DNA of 64,000 bases from Astragalus membranaceus (Eukaryota > Streptophyta > Magnoliopsida > Fabales > Fabaceae): the NCBI GenBank assembly GCA_039519185.1, contig CM076846.1, forward strand, positions 109,340,442 to 109,404,441, read 5' to 3'. Positions 21,988 through 33,699 of the stretch are shown piece by piece. A program made the translations under genes and the position numbers. The notes below the pieces were generated by a model. The model was not told where the DNA came from and did not search any database. It saw only the letters and a list, made by a program, of their open reading frames with translations. How positions within the stretch are numbered: position 1 is the stretch's first letter; each line of letters opens with the position of its first letter.

Positions 21988-22504
21988 GCAACACTTAGTG
22001 TGCCAACACCATCTACATCAAAAGGTGAACCTACAATCCAAAAATGATGTTTTTGCACTCACTGCATTACTTCATCAAAAATCAAACACCAAGAATAGAA
22101 ATAAGGTATTGGCTCAATAAGTTGGAACACCAAAAGCCCTTTGTTGTGCTTAAGAGTCCCCTAAATACTTGAAGAAATTGTTAGTCTCGGCCATATTTTG
22201 AAAAATCTCTAAGAGTGACCAAAAGAGTTCCATCTTTTTCAAAAAGCTAAGGAAAAACTCTTTGTTCAGTTATGGAACCAATTAGAAACTCAATGGGCCA
22301 CACACTCACACAAATGAGTTTTTATAACTCTGAATGTTTTAAAGCAAGGGCATGGAAGAAAAAGCACCAAAAGAGAAAGGCTCATTACAATACACTTCAA
22401 ACACTTCTTGAAAAACATGAGTTGAGATGTCTTCATAATTATATAAGTCTTGTGTTTTGTTTCTTGTCGTTGCTTGAGGACAAGCAACAATTTAAGTTTG
22501 GGGG

Positions 22505-24131
22505 TGTGATAACTCTATTTTATATAGAGTTATTCATACAATTAAGCTTGAGTTATTGCTTATTTTCAAGAACATTTATATATATTTATAGCTTATTTAT
22601 CAAGGAACAACATTCTAAATATTCAAATGGATAAAGGGCAATGATCTAGGCAAAATGCACAAATCTTGTTAGGTTTGATGTTTTTGTTCAGTGCAGCTAC
22701 TGCAGGAGTGGAAACACTAGGAGTGGAAACACTTCCAACACCTGCTAAATTCTGCAGTTTATACCAAAACATCCAAAGACCATTTCAATGCTTCCACACT
22801 TGATTTGTGACGTCATGCCTAGTCACCTAGAGCTGAGCCACTTGCAGAAGTCGGCGATACACATAAAAATCAAGTTGCAAGACTCAACTTATCTAAAAGA
22901 CATGTGGCACTTCTCCAATGGACCTCATCTTTTGTTATGCATGCAAGCGACCAAACCTGTGCAGCTTGCTTGATTGGTTGTCTACAACTAACCATGTTTG
23001 GTCCCCTCAGCCGATCTTTCACGCCAAAGGAAACCCCTTGCAAGAGGAAAGCTTTCAAGCCTATAAATAGAAGCCATATCTTCACTTATCCATCATCTTT
23101 TACATCTTTAAATCTTTCATCTTTCATTTGTAATTCTTCATTTTGTTTTCTGAAAGGATCGCTTAGTTTAGGTTTAGTTTATTTTCATTTCAAGTTTCTA
23201 AGGAGAGGAAGGTGAGGAAGTGCTTGACAACCATTCCCTTCACTTCTACTTTGAAGAAATTCGTGTAAGAAATCTTTATTGTACTTCAACTTGGGAACTT
23301 AATGCAAAAGATCTTCTATTCAAGTAATCTCTACTCTTTTAAGTTCTTTTGCTTTATTATTCATTTACTTATGTTCTTTGCATATTCTTTGCTTTATAAC
23401 ATGAGTAACATGAGCTAAATTCCCTTCAGTTGAGATGTTCTAACCTTGTAATGAACTTCTAAATATGTTATTATGGTTTATGTAGTGTAAACACTTTAAA
23501 CTCTTGCATAATACTTCTTTCAACTTATTCTGGAATTGATCACTTTAGAATAGGTAAAACTTGTAGCAGCAGACATGGGCTAATTTATGAACTCAAGAGT
23601 TAATAGGGACAAGTATTTAATAAAGGAAACTTTGTTAAATACATTCTAAAACCTAGACATAGGATAGCATAGTCCTTAGGATAATAAAATTACAAGAGTG
23701 AACCTATTTAGCAACTTGGATCATTGTTAGGAGGCAAGGGAGGAATTGACAAACCTTTCTTTACTGTAAAAAACAAAGATCATAAGAGCTTGTAATGAAA
23801 CTCTAAAGAGAAGTGCTGAAAGGCACAAACTGATGCACCTACATCCAGTGTTCCCACACTACATACTCCATTAAAACACTTAGAAGTAAAGTACTTGGTG
23901 AAAACATCTCAACTACTTTTTCCACTGATTTCTCACACATTTTATTGCTTATTACTATTTTTACTTACTTTGAAAACTCCAAACCAAAAATACTGAATAG
24001 TGTAGACACACTAAGCGTACACTTTGAACTACAAAAATTTACAATACATAATCCCTGTGGATTCGACCTTTCTTATCACTTTATTACTTGTGTGACTATG
24101 TATACTTGCATATATTAAAATAACCACACCA
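22505..24131 (+). repeat. LTR of C2
   Basis: Nearly identical to 7233-8859, with TATA box at 23062-23069. The preceding hairpin TTGCTTGAGGACAAGCAA is at 22470-22487. Confidence 0.85.
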
Positions 24132-24273
24132 AGTTTTTGGCGCCGTTGCCGGGGATTATAGTAAAATTTTGTTGTTTAGATTGTTCATTTAGTGTTTTAT
24201 TAGTACTACTGGTATTCTGTTTTCTGTGCAGAAACACTTAGTGCAGAAACACTCAGTGTGGAAACACTAGTTT

Positions 24274-26449
24274 ATGCCCAGAGATAGACCACCAGAATTT
24301 GATTGTGATCCAGAAATTGAGAGAAGATTTAGGAGATTGCTAAGACAACAAAGACAAAGACAACAAGACTGCAGAACAATGTCTCACCACAGTGAAAATG
24401 CCTCAGTAAGAGGAGGACCTAATTCACATCAACAACTTGAAGGTGGACCAGATCACAGACAACAATTCATTCAAATGGGACCAATAGGTATGATTAATGA
24501 TAGAGATAGACCTATGAGAGACTATGCTCAATATGACCAGCAACACATACAAACTAGTATTGCTAGAGCTCAAATTGATGCTGTTCATTTTAAATTTAAA
24601 CCTATGATGTTTCAAATGTTGCAAACAATTGGTCAATTTGGTGGATCTCCACATGAAGATCCCCATGAGCATTTAAAGCAATTCATAGAAGTTTGTAGTA
24701 ACTTTATCATTCCTGGTATTAGTGAGGATGCATTTAGGCTTAAGTTATTTCCATACTCTTTGAAAGATAGGGCTAAATCATGGCTAAATTCTATGGAGCC
24801 CAATTCTATACATACATGGAATGAATTAGCTGAAAAATTCTTAAGCAAATATTTTCCTCCTATTAAAAATGCTAGGATGAGACATGATATTACATCTTTT
24901 AGACAAAAAGAATTTGAATCATTGTTTGAAGCATGGGAAAGATGGAAAGAGCTTTTAAGAAAATGTCCACATCATGGTTTACCTGTCATTATACAAATGG
25001 AAACTTTTTACAATGGTCTAGAACCACAAACCAGAGTGATACTTGATGCATCAGCTGGTGGTGTTCTTTTGAATATGTCTTATAATGAAGCATGTGATCT
25101 TATTGACAAAATTGCTACAAATGGTTCAAGTTGGCCTATTGAGAGGGTAAGTGCTCAAAAGAGAACCTCTGGAGTACATGAGATTAATGATATATCAGCC
25201 CTATCTGCTCAATCTGATCAAACAGTGCACTAGTGCACCTACATCTAGTGTAGCAACACCTAAAGAAAACACTGCAGCAGCTATAGAACAAGCCCCTCCA
25301 GGAACTACAAGTTGTGTGTATTGTGGAGGAGGCCATCTATATGAAGAATGTCCTAGCAACCCTGTCTCTGTTAATTATGTAGGTTACAATAAAAAGAACA
25401 ACCCTTACTCTAATACCTACAATCCAGGATGGAAGAACCACCCAAATTTTAGGTGGAACAATTCTAATGCACCTGCACAAAGTGCACCTACACCAAGTAC
25501 TCCTCCTGGATTCCTACCTCAAAGCCAACAAAGATCAAACCCACCTGCCAGTGCCAATTCTCTAGAAGAATTGCTTAGATCATTCATTAGTGAAACTAGA
25601 ACTGCTAGGCAAGCTCATGATATATCAATTAAGAACCTAGAGAACCAAGTAGGGCAATTAGCAACTGCTTTGCAGCAAGGACCAGCAGGTACTTTGCCAT
25701 CAAACACAGAAGCTTCACCCTCACAAAGGCAAGGTAAGGAGCAGGTCAAAGCCATATCTTTGAGAAGTGGCAAGGATCTAACAGAACCATATGAGCTTGA
25801 AGGTACAGAGAAGGGAGAAAAAAATAAAAATGAAAAAAATTCTCAAGATGCAGAAACACCTGGTGTTCCTACATCTCCTACTCCAAGGTTAGTACCAGAA
25901 TACCCTCCTCCTCCTTTTCCTCAAAGATTGAAAAAAATACATGAGGAGAAGCAATTCAGTAAATTTTTAGATGTTTTAAAACAATTGCATATCAATGTTC
26001 CCTTGATAGAGACACTTCAACAAATGCCAAACTATGCCAAATTCATGAAAGATGTGCTTTCTAAAAGGAGAAGATTAGGGGAATTTGAAACTGTTGTTAT
26101 GTCAAAAGAATGTAGTCTGATTTTACAAAACAAAATTCCAAGGAAGCTAAAGGATCCAGGTAGCTTTACAATCCCTTTTTCAATAGGTAAGTACTATACA
26201 GGAAGAGCATTATGTGATTTAGGTGCAAGCATCAATTTGATGCCCAAATCTATCTTCACAAAGCTAGGGATTGGAAATGCTAAACCTACCACATTGACAC
26301 TATCTTTGGCAGATAGATCAATTGCATATCCAGAAGGAATTATTGAGGATATATTGGTGCAAGTTGACAAATTTGTGTTTCCTGCAGATTTTGTTATACT
26401 TGATTTTATTGCAGATGAAGAAGTGTCAGTCATACTTGGAAGACCATTG
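24274..26449 (+). pseudogene. Gag and protease of C2, frameshifted
   Basis: The gag N-terminal frame is 24274-25233, with the same terminating TAG as C1. The second frame covers the gag C-terminal part: zinc-knuckle-like CVYCGGGHLYEEC, the segment NPYSNTYNPGWKNHPNFRW, and a low-complexity Pro-rich linker. It then encodes an Athila-type aspartic protease with active site LCDLGASINLMPKSIF and the later ILGRPL motif. Right after GRP the sequence leaves element C. The open frame nevertheless continues about 160 codons into the B LTR, giving a 593-codon chimeric frame (25151-26932). Confidence 0.9.
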
Positions 26450-28391
26450 CAGGGCGCCATTGTCTTAGTTGCTGTTTTTGGCGCCCTGTGCCTGGGCGCT
26501 GTGCCTGTCCATGTTGCCTGGTGTTTCTGTTGCTGTTTCTGGCGCCCAGTGCCTGGGCGCCGTGTCTGGTGGGTGTGTGCGTGCGCCAGGATGTTGTTGC
26601 TGCTGTGTTCTGAGTCATGGGCGCCATGGGCGCCAGAGTTGCTGTTGTTGTTTCCCTGCATGTGTTGCAGTTTTTGGCGCCCTGCTGCTGGGCGCCGTGT
26701 CTGGTGTCTGTCTCATGTGCCAGTGGGTGTGTGTTGCCTGTGTCTTGGCGCAGGGGCGCCATGGGCGCCTGTTCCTGGGTTGTGTTGCGTCCTGTCTTGG
26801 CGCAGGGGCGCCATGGGCGCCGTTCCCGTGGCTGGTGCATGTCTCGGTTCTGTGTTGCGTTGGTGTTGTAGGTTGTCTGGGCGCCAAGGGCGCCAATTCC
26901 TGTACCAGGTTGCGTTTTTGGTTGTGTTCTAGCTGGTCTGGGAGCCAAGGGCGCCCTTGGCGCCATGTTCTGTAGTGTTGCTAGGCGCCCTGCTCCTGGG
27001 CGCCAGGTTCAGCGTGTTGTCTTGTTGCTGGGCGCCCTGCTCCTGGGCGCCAGTTTGCTGTGTTGCGTTTTCCTGCTAGGCGCCCTGTGCCTGGGCGTCA
27101 TTTTCAGCATATGTCTCAGTTTTGTTCCCATTTTGTTTTTGCAATATCTTTTGATTCGGGTGTCTGATTGAGACACTTCAAAATGTTTTGGAAAGCTTAT
27201 TCAGAGGCCTAACTGAATATTCTAATTTGAGGCAAAGTGGTCCATTTTTCTTGAAAAGTTGTTAACCGTTGGTGTAGTCGTTTAATGGTGATGTTTTAAA
27301 AAAAAAAGAAAGTCGTCATGTCTCAAATGCTTTGGAAAAACTGTCGTTGCCCCAAATGTTTAGGAAAATTGTTGTCATCTTGGTGTCTTGGTTTTGTTTT
27401 GGAAATTGTTGTCCTCTTGGTGTCTTGGTGCGGTTTGAGCTAGGTGTGAAGGCTCAAACCTTGGTGTTGTTGGAACTAGGTGTGAAGGTTCCAAGTCTTG
27501 GTGTTCCGTTGTGTCGGGTAGTCTTGGTGCTTCGGTGTCATTGTGGCTAGGTGTGAAAGCCCAACTTTGGTGATATTTGGTGATTGTTGTTGGTGTGTCA
27601 CATTGTGACTAGTTTGGTGATTGTCTGTGTGCATTCATGGTGTCGCATACAGCATATGCATTTATTTTGGTGAAGACCTTTGGTCTTGGAGCTGGGTGTG
27701 AAAGCTCAATTTTTTATAAAACTAGTGAGCCTGGTGTGAAAGCTCAATTTTTGGTGAATTGGTGAGCCGGGTGTGAAAGCTCTCAATTTTGGTGACGCCC
27801 CTATTTACGGGCAAAACTTTTGGTGATTTGGTACCACATGCATATGCCCGTTGGTGTGGGTTGCATTCATGCATTATCATGACATTGGTGGCTGGTTGTG
27901 GTGTTTATAAATTGACGTGTGTTTATGATTTGATGGGTGTAGTGGTGTGGTAGATATAGTTGTCATATTCTAGCATAATTCCTATCATTTTACGCTATTA
28001 TATTGAAGATATCTCACCCCTTCTGTTTGAATGTTACCCCTATGCGGTAACGTGCAGGTGATTGCGAGTGAAGGCTTAGGTACCTTTGCTATTCTGAGTC
28101 GGTGTCGTCGGTGTCCTTGCTTTGATGTGTAACACTCAAGGGGGGGGGGGATAAACGCTAAACTTTGGTTGTTATATTTTATTGTTTGGAGTCCATTCAG
28201 GACGTTATTATTTTATGTTTTAGAACTTATTTCTTTCCGCTGCGTGGTGATGTATTTTTGACAAAGTTATTTATATCGTATGAGACGTTTTATTTAAAGA
28301 TGAATGTGTGACATCTCTTTTCGAAGTATGAAATAAAATTTTGTGACTCTGATTTTATTAAATAGTTACCGGGTAGAAAATGGGTGTTACA
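26450..28391 (+). repeat. 3' LTR of B2, lacking its first part
   Basis: It begins in the GGCGCC array (26450-27105) and continues through the conserved CTTTTGATTCGGG...GGAAAGCTTATTC block (about 27138-27215). Six small inverted repeats with core GGTGTGAA follow (27432-27785). A run of eleven or so G lies at 28140-28150, then CTAAACTTTGG... to GGGTGTTACA. The first 740 or so bases of the LTR (as in 14405-15144) are missing. Confidence 0.9.
27432..27785. repeat. Six small inverted repeats with constant core and varying stems (B2 3' LTR)
   Basis: Arm pairs flanking TAGGTGTGAA or GGTGTGAAA are GGTTTGAGC/GCTCAAACC (27432-27460), TTGGAAC/GTTCCAA (27470-27494), GGCT/AGCC (near 27545-27560), GAGC/GCTC (27689-27707), GAGC/GCTC (27727-27745) and GAGC/GCTC (27764-27782). 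The cores stay alike while the arms change together. Confidence 0.8.
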
Positions 28392-28639
28392 CGAGGTGTC
28401 AGTTTAATGTCGGAGGATCTCTGTAGGAATCATCAGGAGTTCCGATCCTCTAGCGATGTTGAACTCGGTGTCTCGGGTTCCGGTCTTAGCGTGAAACTTT
28501 AAGGCGATCGTTCGACCGATCCCAAATCCTTCCCTCCAACCTCGGAACTCACTTTTACTAAGCAATCATTGTGAGGAAAATCGTAGCCGATCCATATATA
28601 TATTAGATGGTTGAACATTTACAAAGTCGGATTACATCA

Positions 28640-29690
28640 CGCCCGTAGGCTCATTCCGAGACCTAGGTGAAACGTGACCTTCCTGCGTTAATCCCTTCTT
28701 CATGATCGATATACTTCTGAGATCGCTGGAGGAACTCGGCAAGCGACTCAACTTGGTTGACCCCGACGTATATCTGAAATAGACTTCCTTCACGAAGACC
28801 AGCCTCCATGAAGTAAAGACGGAAGGAGTCGTTAAGGTTCCGGACTTGAGCAGCTTCTCTATTGAATCTCTCTATGTAGTCCCGAAGGAACTCATTTTCT
28901 CCTTGCCGAATTGCCTGCAATACCTTTCGAGATTTAGGCTTCATCTTCGAGTGGGCGAAGTGCGCAGAAAAGAGCTTAGCTAACTGATCCCAAGAGGAGA
29001 TCGTATTTGACCTAAGAGCCCTGAACCAATCTAGAGCCGCCTTCTCTAGAGTCAGGGGAAAGGTTTGGCACTTTATCTCCTCTGGAACGTTACGGTATTA
29101 CATAACCATGTCAAAGTAGTCGAGGTGGCGATCCGGATCGCCAGTCCCATCATGCATTTTCAAACCCTCGGGTGGCTTCTCCAGGTGCTTAGGACCATAG
29201 GAATAATCAGGGGTCCGACTTGGGGGAGTCTCCGATTCCCGTACTCCTCTACAACGAGGTGGAGTGCGGTGATGGTATCTCCTCCAAGCCGGAGAACGGC
29301 GGCGGCCGCAGCCATGAGTCATTCCACTTGAAGAGTTGCACCGAGGGGAACTCCGATCCGGGATGTTACGAGCCCGGATCTCAGCGATCTGAGCTTCTAA
29401 CTGAGTGCAGCGTTGGCTTTCCTGTCGGTCGGCCTCGGCTTGCCGATTTAGGAACAGGACGAGCTATTGAACAGCATCGACCGGTACCTGGACGGTCGGA
29501 GGGGGAGATGGAAGTCGGTTCCGGGCTGAGCTCCCAGGAACCATAGCCGTAGCCGAGCTTTGAGCATGCGCCGGGCTAAGGGGTAAGGTGACTGCCACTC
29601 CTTCCGGAGTCACTCGCTGCAGAACTGGTCTTTCAGCAACATTCGGGACAGTCCTACGACGTAAGGTCGGAGTCATTGTCAATCAAGGAG
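28640..29690 (-). pseudogene. Gag of element D
   Basis: On the minus strand an N-terminal Pro-rich segment (29464-29682) is followed by a gag domain split by stops and frame changes. One part holds LKMHDGTGDPDRHLDYFDMVM (29098-29322 frame), followed by a TAA. Another (28663-28944) has RQGENEFLRDYIERFN and AEFLQRSQKYIDHEE. These are the typical plant Ty3/gypsy gag blocks (Retrotrans_gag). No zinc knuckle or protease follows. The primer site on the minus strand is TGGCGACCACGGTGGGA (29735-29719). Confidence 0.85.
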
Positions 29691-29736
29691 ATGAGAGAGG
29701 AACTAAAGTACAAGATCCTCCCACCGTGGTCGCCAA

Positions 29737-30067
29737 TGTTCTGTACCGTATCTCTGGACCTGTATCCGATCTTAGACACAAGGTCCGATCCGAGATAGTT
29801 GGTTGGGGTTGGTCTTGATCAACCGAGCTCCGCTTCTGATCCGGGGCAGGTGGTACCTGCGGGGACACTCCGACGTTCAAGTCAGCTAGGGAACTGATCA
29901 AAGGTAAAGAGTAGGAAATAGTGTGTACCTTAGACATTGCATTGAATGCTTATTTATAGGTTTTGGGATCCAATAGGAACCATTGAATCTAGGTCTTTAA
30001 TCTCCACCAATGACTGATGGATCTGCATTTGGTGTTCGGCTTAGTGATAATGGCCCAATCCACGACA
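29737..30067 (-). repeat. 5' LTR of element D
   Basis: Partner of 13276-13607; on the minus strand it starts TGTCGTGGATTGGGCC and ends GTACAGAACA. A TATAAAT box on the minus strand is at 29952-29958. Confidence 0.88.
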
Positions 30068-30072
30068 ATTTT

Positions 30073-30500
30073 AAAATGGTTACATGGATATATTCATTAA
30101 GATTTCTTCATCTTCATCATCTTCATCCCACTTCTTGACATGACACTACATGAGTCTTTCGTCTTCACATGACACCTTTACCTTCACATGACACTACATG
30201 AGTCATTCACCTTCACATGACTCCTTTCACATTTGTCTTTTAGCCTTTTCTTACTTGTCAATTCTTGGGCACTCCCTTACAAGCATGCAACTTCAATCTT
30301 CCACCATGGCTTCAAATGTATCAACTTCCTTTTCATTATTTGACAGTTTCTCCATCATGCATCTCTCACATACATGATTGATGCTTTTCTTAATACATGT
30401 GCATAGTTGTTGAAGGACAGGTGGACTATAATTCATTGTTGGCGTGTCAAGTGCGTAGGAAGGGAATTCGAAACTTGCCACTAGACTCAAATCTCTTTCT
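30073..30500. other. Non-coding stretch with CTTCACATGACAC repeats
   Basis: Around 30130-30230 the word CTTCACATGACAC(T/C) recurs several times with CTACATGAGTC. Nothing else is recognised. Confidence 0.4.
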
Positions 30501-31300
30501 TTTGCTTGCTTCTCATTAGTTCTGTTTCTTGATTGGATATAGTCATACTTAATTTTTCTATGCTATATATCTCCCCATTAGGCTCATCCCTTAATAGAAA
30601 TGTGTTATCGCTTACTCCAATGAGAACAAAATGCGATGTCAGCTGCTTAGTGTTGAAATCAAGATAGGCTAAATAGATCTTTAGGAAAATAGTTCTTTAT
30701 CCTGCAATATTTCTTTGGAAATTTTGCACTACATCTTGGAAACTATATGAGAACAAATTAATTTCTTCTAGATATATTGCTTAAATAAAGACACTCAATA
30801 AGTCCAAATTGGAACATATGAAATGTTAGTATTCGTGATGTTCTCAGAGTAATTACTGCTTTAAGGCCGAATTGTTTCCTGCCGACTAGATAAAAGCAGT
30901 TAATTTTTTTCCTTTTCAATCCGGTTTGTAAGTTTTATGAAGTATTCATGGAATTTTTCTTCAAAAAATTGGACCTGCATTTTATGATCTTAATTTCCTT
31001 TAAGTGATTTGAAAATTATCCAGCGGAATAGTAATTTTTTCTAAAATTTTCATTGAATTTTTTTCAACACGATTACTTTTTGTTGTCTCTGAAAAAGTTC
31101 TTGGACCAAGATATATTTTCTTTGCCTTGTTTGTTTCTTCATATTCTTTCAATATGCTTTCTCTGCTTCTTCTTTGGTTGCATATGATTTATGAGTAATT
31201 CCTAGAATTTTTGCAGTGTGGAGCTGCTTTGTACTAGTCATCAGAGACGCTTAGAAATGGTCCATTAAAAACTGTATACCATTTAGTGCGTTCTTCTTTT
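30500..31300 (-). pseudogene. Possible transactivator-like region of an endogenous caulimovirid
   Basis: Downstream of the polymerase remnant on the same strand. Short translated stretches resemble parts of caulimovirid proteins, but stops and frame changes are frequent and no single domain is clear. The position matches where caulimoviruses keep their inclusion-body/transactivator gene. The assignment rests mainly on that order. Confidence 0.3.
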
Positions 31301-31395
31301 ACTTTAATTTCTACTAAAGGAGATCTTCCATTAATTTGAACTTTAATGCTTTTAATTATTCTTCGAGTACTTTTCCTTGTTTTGCAAAGTAGTTC

Positions 31396-32590
31396 TTAAG
31401 TGCTTCTTTGAGTTTCAATGCTTCTTCTGCCATTTCTCGTTCCATTCTTTGAGTTTGCCAATTTCATTTGTCTTCTGGTAAGTCTTCCTTGTTTATAAGT
31501 TCCTTTATGGTTTAAGTTCTTAAAACCTACAACATAAGTAAAATCTGGTCTGACAATAATTTTTTTACAAAGCACATAAATACGATGCCTTACTAGCATT
31601 CGAATTAATGATAGTGTTTCTTTTTCATGAGTAGGATAATTAATTTCACTATCTGAAAGAGTTCCAAACATGTATCGACACAATAATTCTTTTCGATATC
31701 CAAGAGGTTTTGCTTTCATAACACCTCCCCAACATTCATTAGATGCATCAGTTTCAATAATAATTAAATCGTCATCTGACGGATGATATAATTCAGGAAG
31801 ATCCTCGTATAAGTATTTTAGTTTAGTAACAAATAAATGCTTCATCCTCCTCGGTTTGAGACCAAAGAGCATCCTTCTTTAAATTTTGCTTAAGTAACTT
31901 CCTTTTAGCTGCAAGATTTTTTATAAAACCTTCATTTGAAGTATAGGTCAGTAATCCAAGAAATCTTTGTGATTCCTTTTTATCCTTTAATTTGGTTGGA
32001 AAATTCTATAGCTTGTCTAATACATGTGTTTGCATTTTCATTTTTTTATTTTTCGATTTCTAGTCCTAAATACTTAATTTTGTTTTGAGCTAAAACAAAA
32101 TTTTTCTTACTTAAAACTACTTCATGCTCCAAACATTTGTCTAGTACTAATTTCACTTTATTAAAATGGTCTTCTAAATCCTTATTAGTGAAAACTAATA
32201 TATCGTCAATATAAATAAGACAAAAATCCTTAATTAATTCTTTTAATATTGAATTTATTCTTCGTTGAGAAATTCTTATGGATTGTTTCATCCCCATCGA
32301 AGAACATTCTATTCATATTGATCTTGGTAAAATCTCTATTTACAATCAATAGTACTAAACCAAATCATATTTCTAACTCTTTCAATAATTAGGTCTTTTC
32401 CCGTCATTGCATCATTTATTTGTTTATAATTTATTACCATCCTTATTTTTCCTCTTTTTATTTTATTATGATTTTGAACATAAAATTCTGGTCCTGAATG
32501 TTTGCTTTTTGAAGGTCTTATTAATCCTTTATCACACATTTCCTTAATATCTTTTGCAAATTCATCTCTATCTTGTCTTGTATAAATCAT
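31396..32590 (-). pseudogene. Reverse transcriptase and RNase H of an endogenous caulimovirid, decayed
   Basis: Three frames on the minus strand read in order RT start (32590-32336, with KIKRGKIRMVINYKQIN), RT active-site part (32297-32046, with LIYIDDILVFTN) and RNase H (31872-31396, with IIETDASNECWGG and EINYPTHEKE). These are family-typical blocks of plant pararetrovirus polymerases rather than of Ty3 elements. Frameshifts and gaps separate the frames, and the distance between RT active site and RNase H is shortened and degenerate, so no functional enzyme can be made. Such integrated copies are common relics in plant genomes. Confidence 0.85.
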
Positions 32591-33049
32591 AGGTTTACAT
32601 TTTATTAATTTCTTTTGTTGGATCTTTTATTTGAAGTTCGACTAACGCCATATTTTTATTGTTGTTTTTTGGGTCAAAAGGATTTTCGCTACATACTTTT
32701 TCTAAAAGTTCCTCAATTTGTGCTGGGATTTTTCTTCCTGGTTCTAAATTCATTAATGCATATCGTATTTTTCTACATACTAATTCTACTAATTCACCAC
32801 GTTTTAGTCTGCTAGTCTCTGATTGTTTATGTGAATAAATATTTTTGAGGAGTGAACAATTGGAATTTCAATTATCTCTTTGAATATTTTTTTCTCAAAT
32901 ATATGGGGCCTTTATTGATATGTTCTAAGTATTGGCAAAAAGGTGCATGTAATCGACGAAAGTTATTACCTATTATCATATCTAATTCCGTCTCTTGTTG
33001 GTATATTGTGGAAATCATAAATAACTTATTTTGAATATTTAAAATAATT

Positions 33050-33236
33050 TTATAGGCAACCCAATTTAGTGGGTGTAAAGACCCATCTGCTATTTGAATC
33101 TTTAAAGATTTTTCTAATTTTTCCCATTTACTAAATAATGGTTTTGTTGTTATACAAACACTTGCTCTTGCATCTATATAGGCTTCTGTTTCTTTATTTT
33201 CATTTTCAATTTTAATTTTAGCACTTTCTCTTCAAA
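33050..33236 (-). pseudogene. Caulimovirid protease remnant
   Basis: A retropepsin-like active-site region occurs on the minus strand at about 33161-33180, with DARAS where DTGAS-type residues are usual, suggesting an inactivated site. It lies upstream of the RT and downstream of the capsid end, as expected for the family. Confidence 0.5.
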
Positions 33237-33665
33237 ATAGAAAGAGCACTGCACCCTAACTTCAACAGAACTCTTGGGGTAGGCTAGCTACTAGTTAGTA
33301 GTCGTCCTAAAAGAGAGATATTTGTTTTGCTTTACTTTAGCAAGAGGCCTATTGTTCGCCGGAAGAAAAGATTTCATTTGAGGTTCTACCTAAAAGCGGG
33401 AATCAACCAACGTAGGCTTATTGTAGAAATCTTAAATCAATCATCATATGATGGTCTTAATGAAAGGCTTCCCTCGGCCAAAAAGCTTCAAATTAGGCAC
33501 AGTAGCAGATAGAGATTATATATTCTATAGCCTATGCGCTTCTGATGAGATAGAAGTAGGATCCCGGTGCGTCTTCCTTCGGTCGCGGCTTTTCTATTCA
33601 TTCCTAATCATTATTCCTTTCCTTGGTGTGTTCTATTGTCTTTGTCTGAAACTCGGCTCAATGGA
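33237..33665. other. Foreign-looking insert inside the caulimovirid, possibly organellar (NUMT-like)
   Basis: Base composition changes from the AT-rich surroundings to a more even mix (for example GGTCGCGGCTTTTCTATTC and CTTGGGGTAGGCTAGCTACT). The style resembles plant mitochondrial intergenic DNA. It interrupts viral sequence between protease and capsid end. I recognise no gene; the open frame 33448-33951 bridges insert and viral DNA and is not credible. Confidence 0.35.
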
Positions 33666-33699
33666 TTTCTTTCAGTCTCTACTTTATAAAATAGGATAT

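Larger units (their letters stand above)
21988..26449 (+). mobile_element. Element C2: permuted Athila-type element, longer copy
   Basis: Same layout as C1: internal 3' tail (21988-22504), single LTR (22505-24131), primer site (24138-24155), gag, and then about 1 kb more, including the protease. The right end breaks inside the protease-RT region directly into the GGCGCC part of the B 3' LTR. Confidence 0.87.
14405..28391 (+). mobile_element. Element B2: Tekay-like chromovirus carrying nested A2 and C2
   Basis: A 14-kb composite bounded by TGTAACGCCC at 14405 and GGGTGTTACA at 28391, flanked by CGAGG on both sides and inserted in D. Contents in order: 5' LTR first part (14405-16213), A2 in reverse orientation (16214-20620), LTR end (20621-20854), primer site, gag, C2 (21988-26449) and the 3' LTR lacking its first part (26450-28391). 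Protease, RT and integrase of B are gone. Both A2 and C2 show truncations at junctions with B LTR sequence, so deletions followed the nested insertions. Confidence 0.9.
13276..30067 (-). mobile_element. Element D: short non-autonomous LTR retrotransposon split by B2
   Basis: LTRs at 13276-13607 and 29737-30067 are about 330 bp and clearly alike, both running TGTTCTGTACC...ACA on the plus strand. The element is flanked by ATTTT at 13271-13275 and 30068-30072, a perfect 5-bp target duplication. Removing the B2 insertion leaves about 2.8 kb: two LTRs, a damaged gag and a tandem-repeat region, with no protease, RT or integrase. This fits a gag-only, non-autonomous class. The polypurine tract is at about 13622-13608 on the minus strand (TTAGGGGGCAAC). 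Confidence 0.9.
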
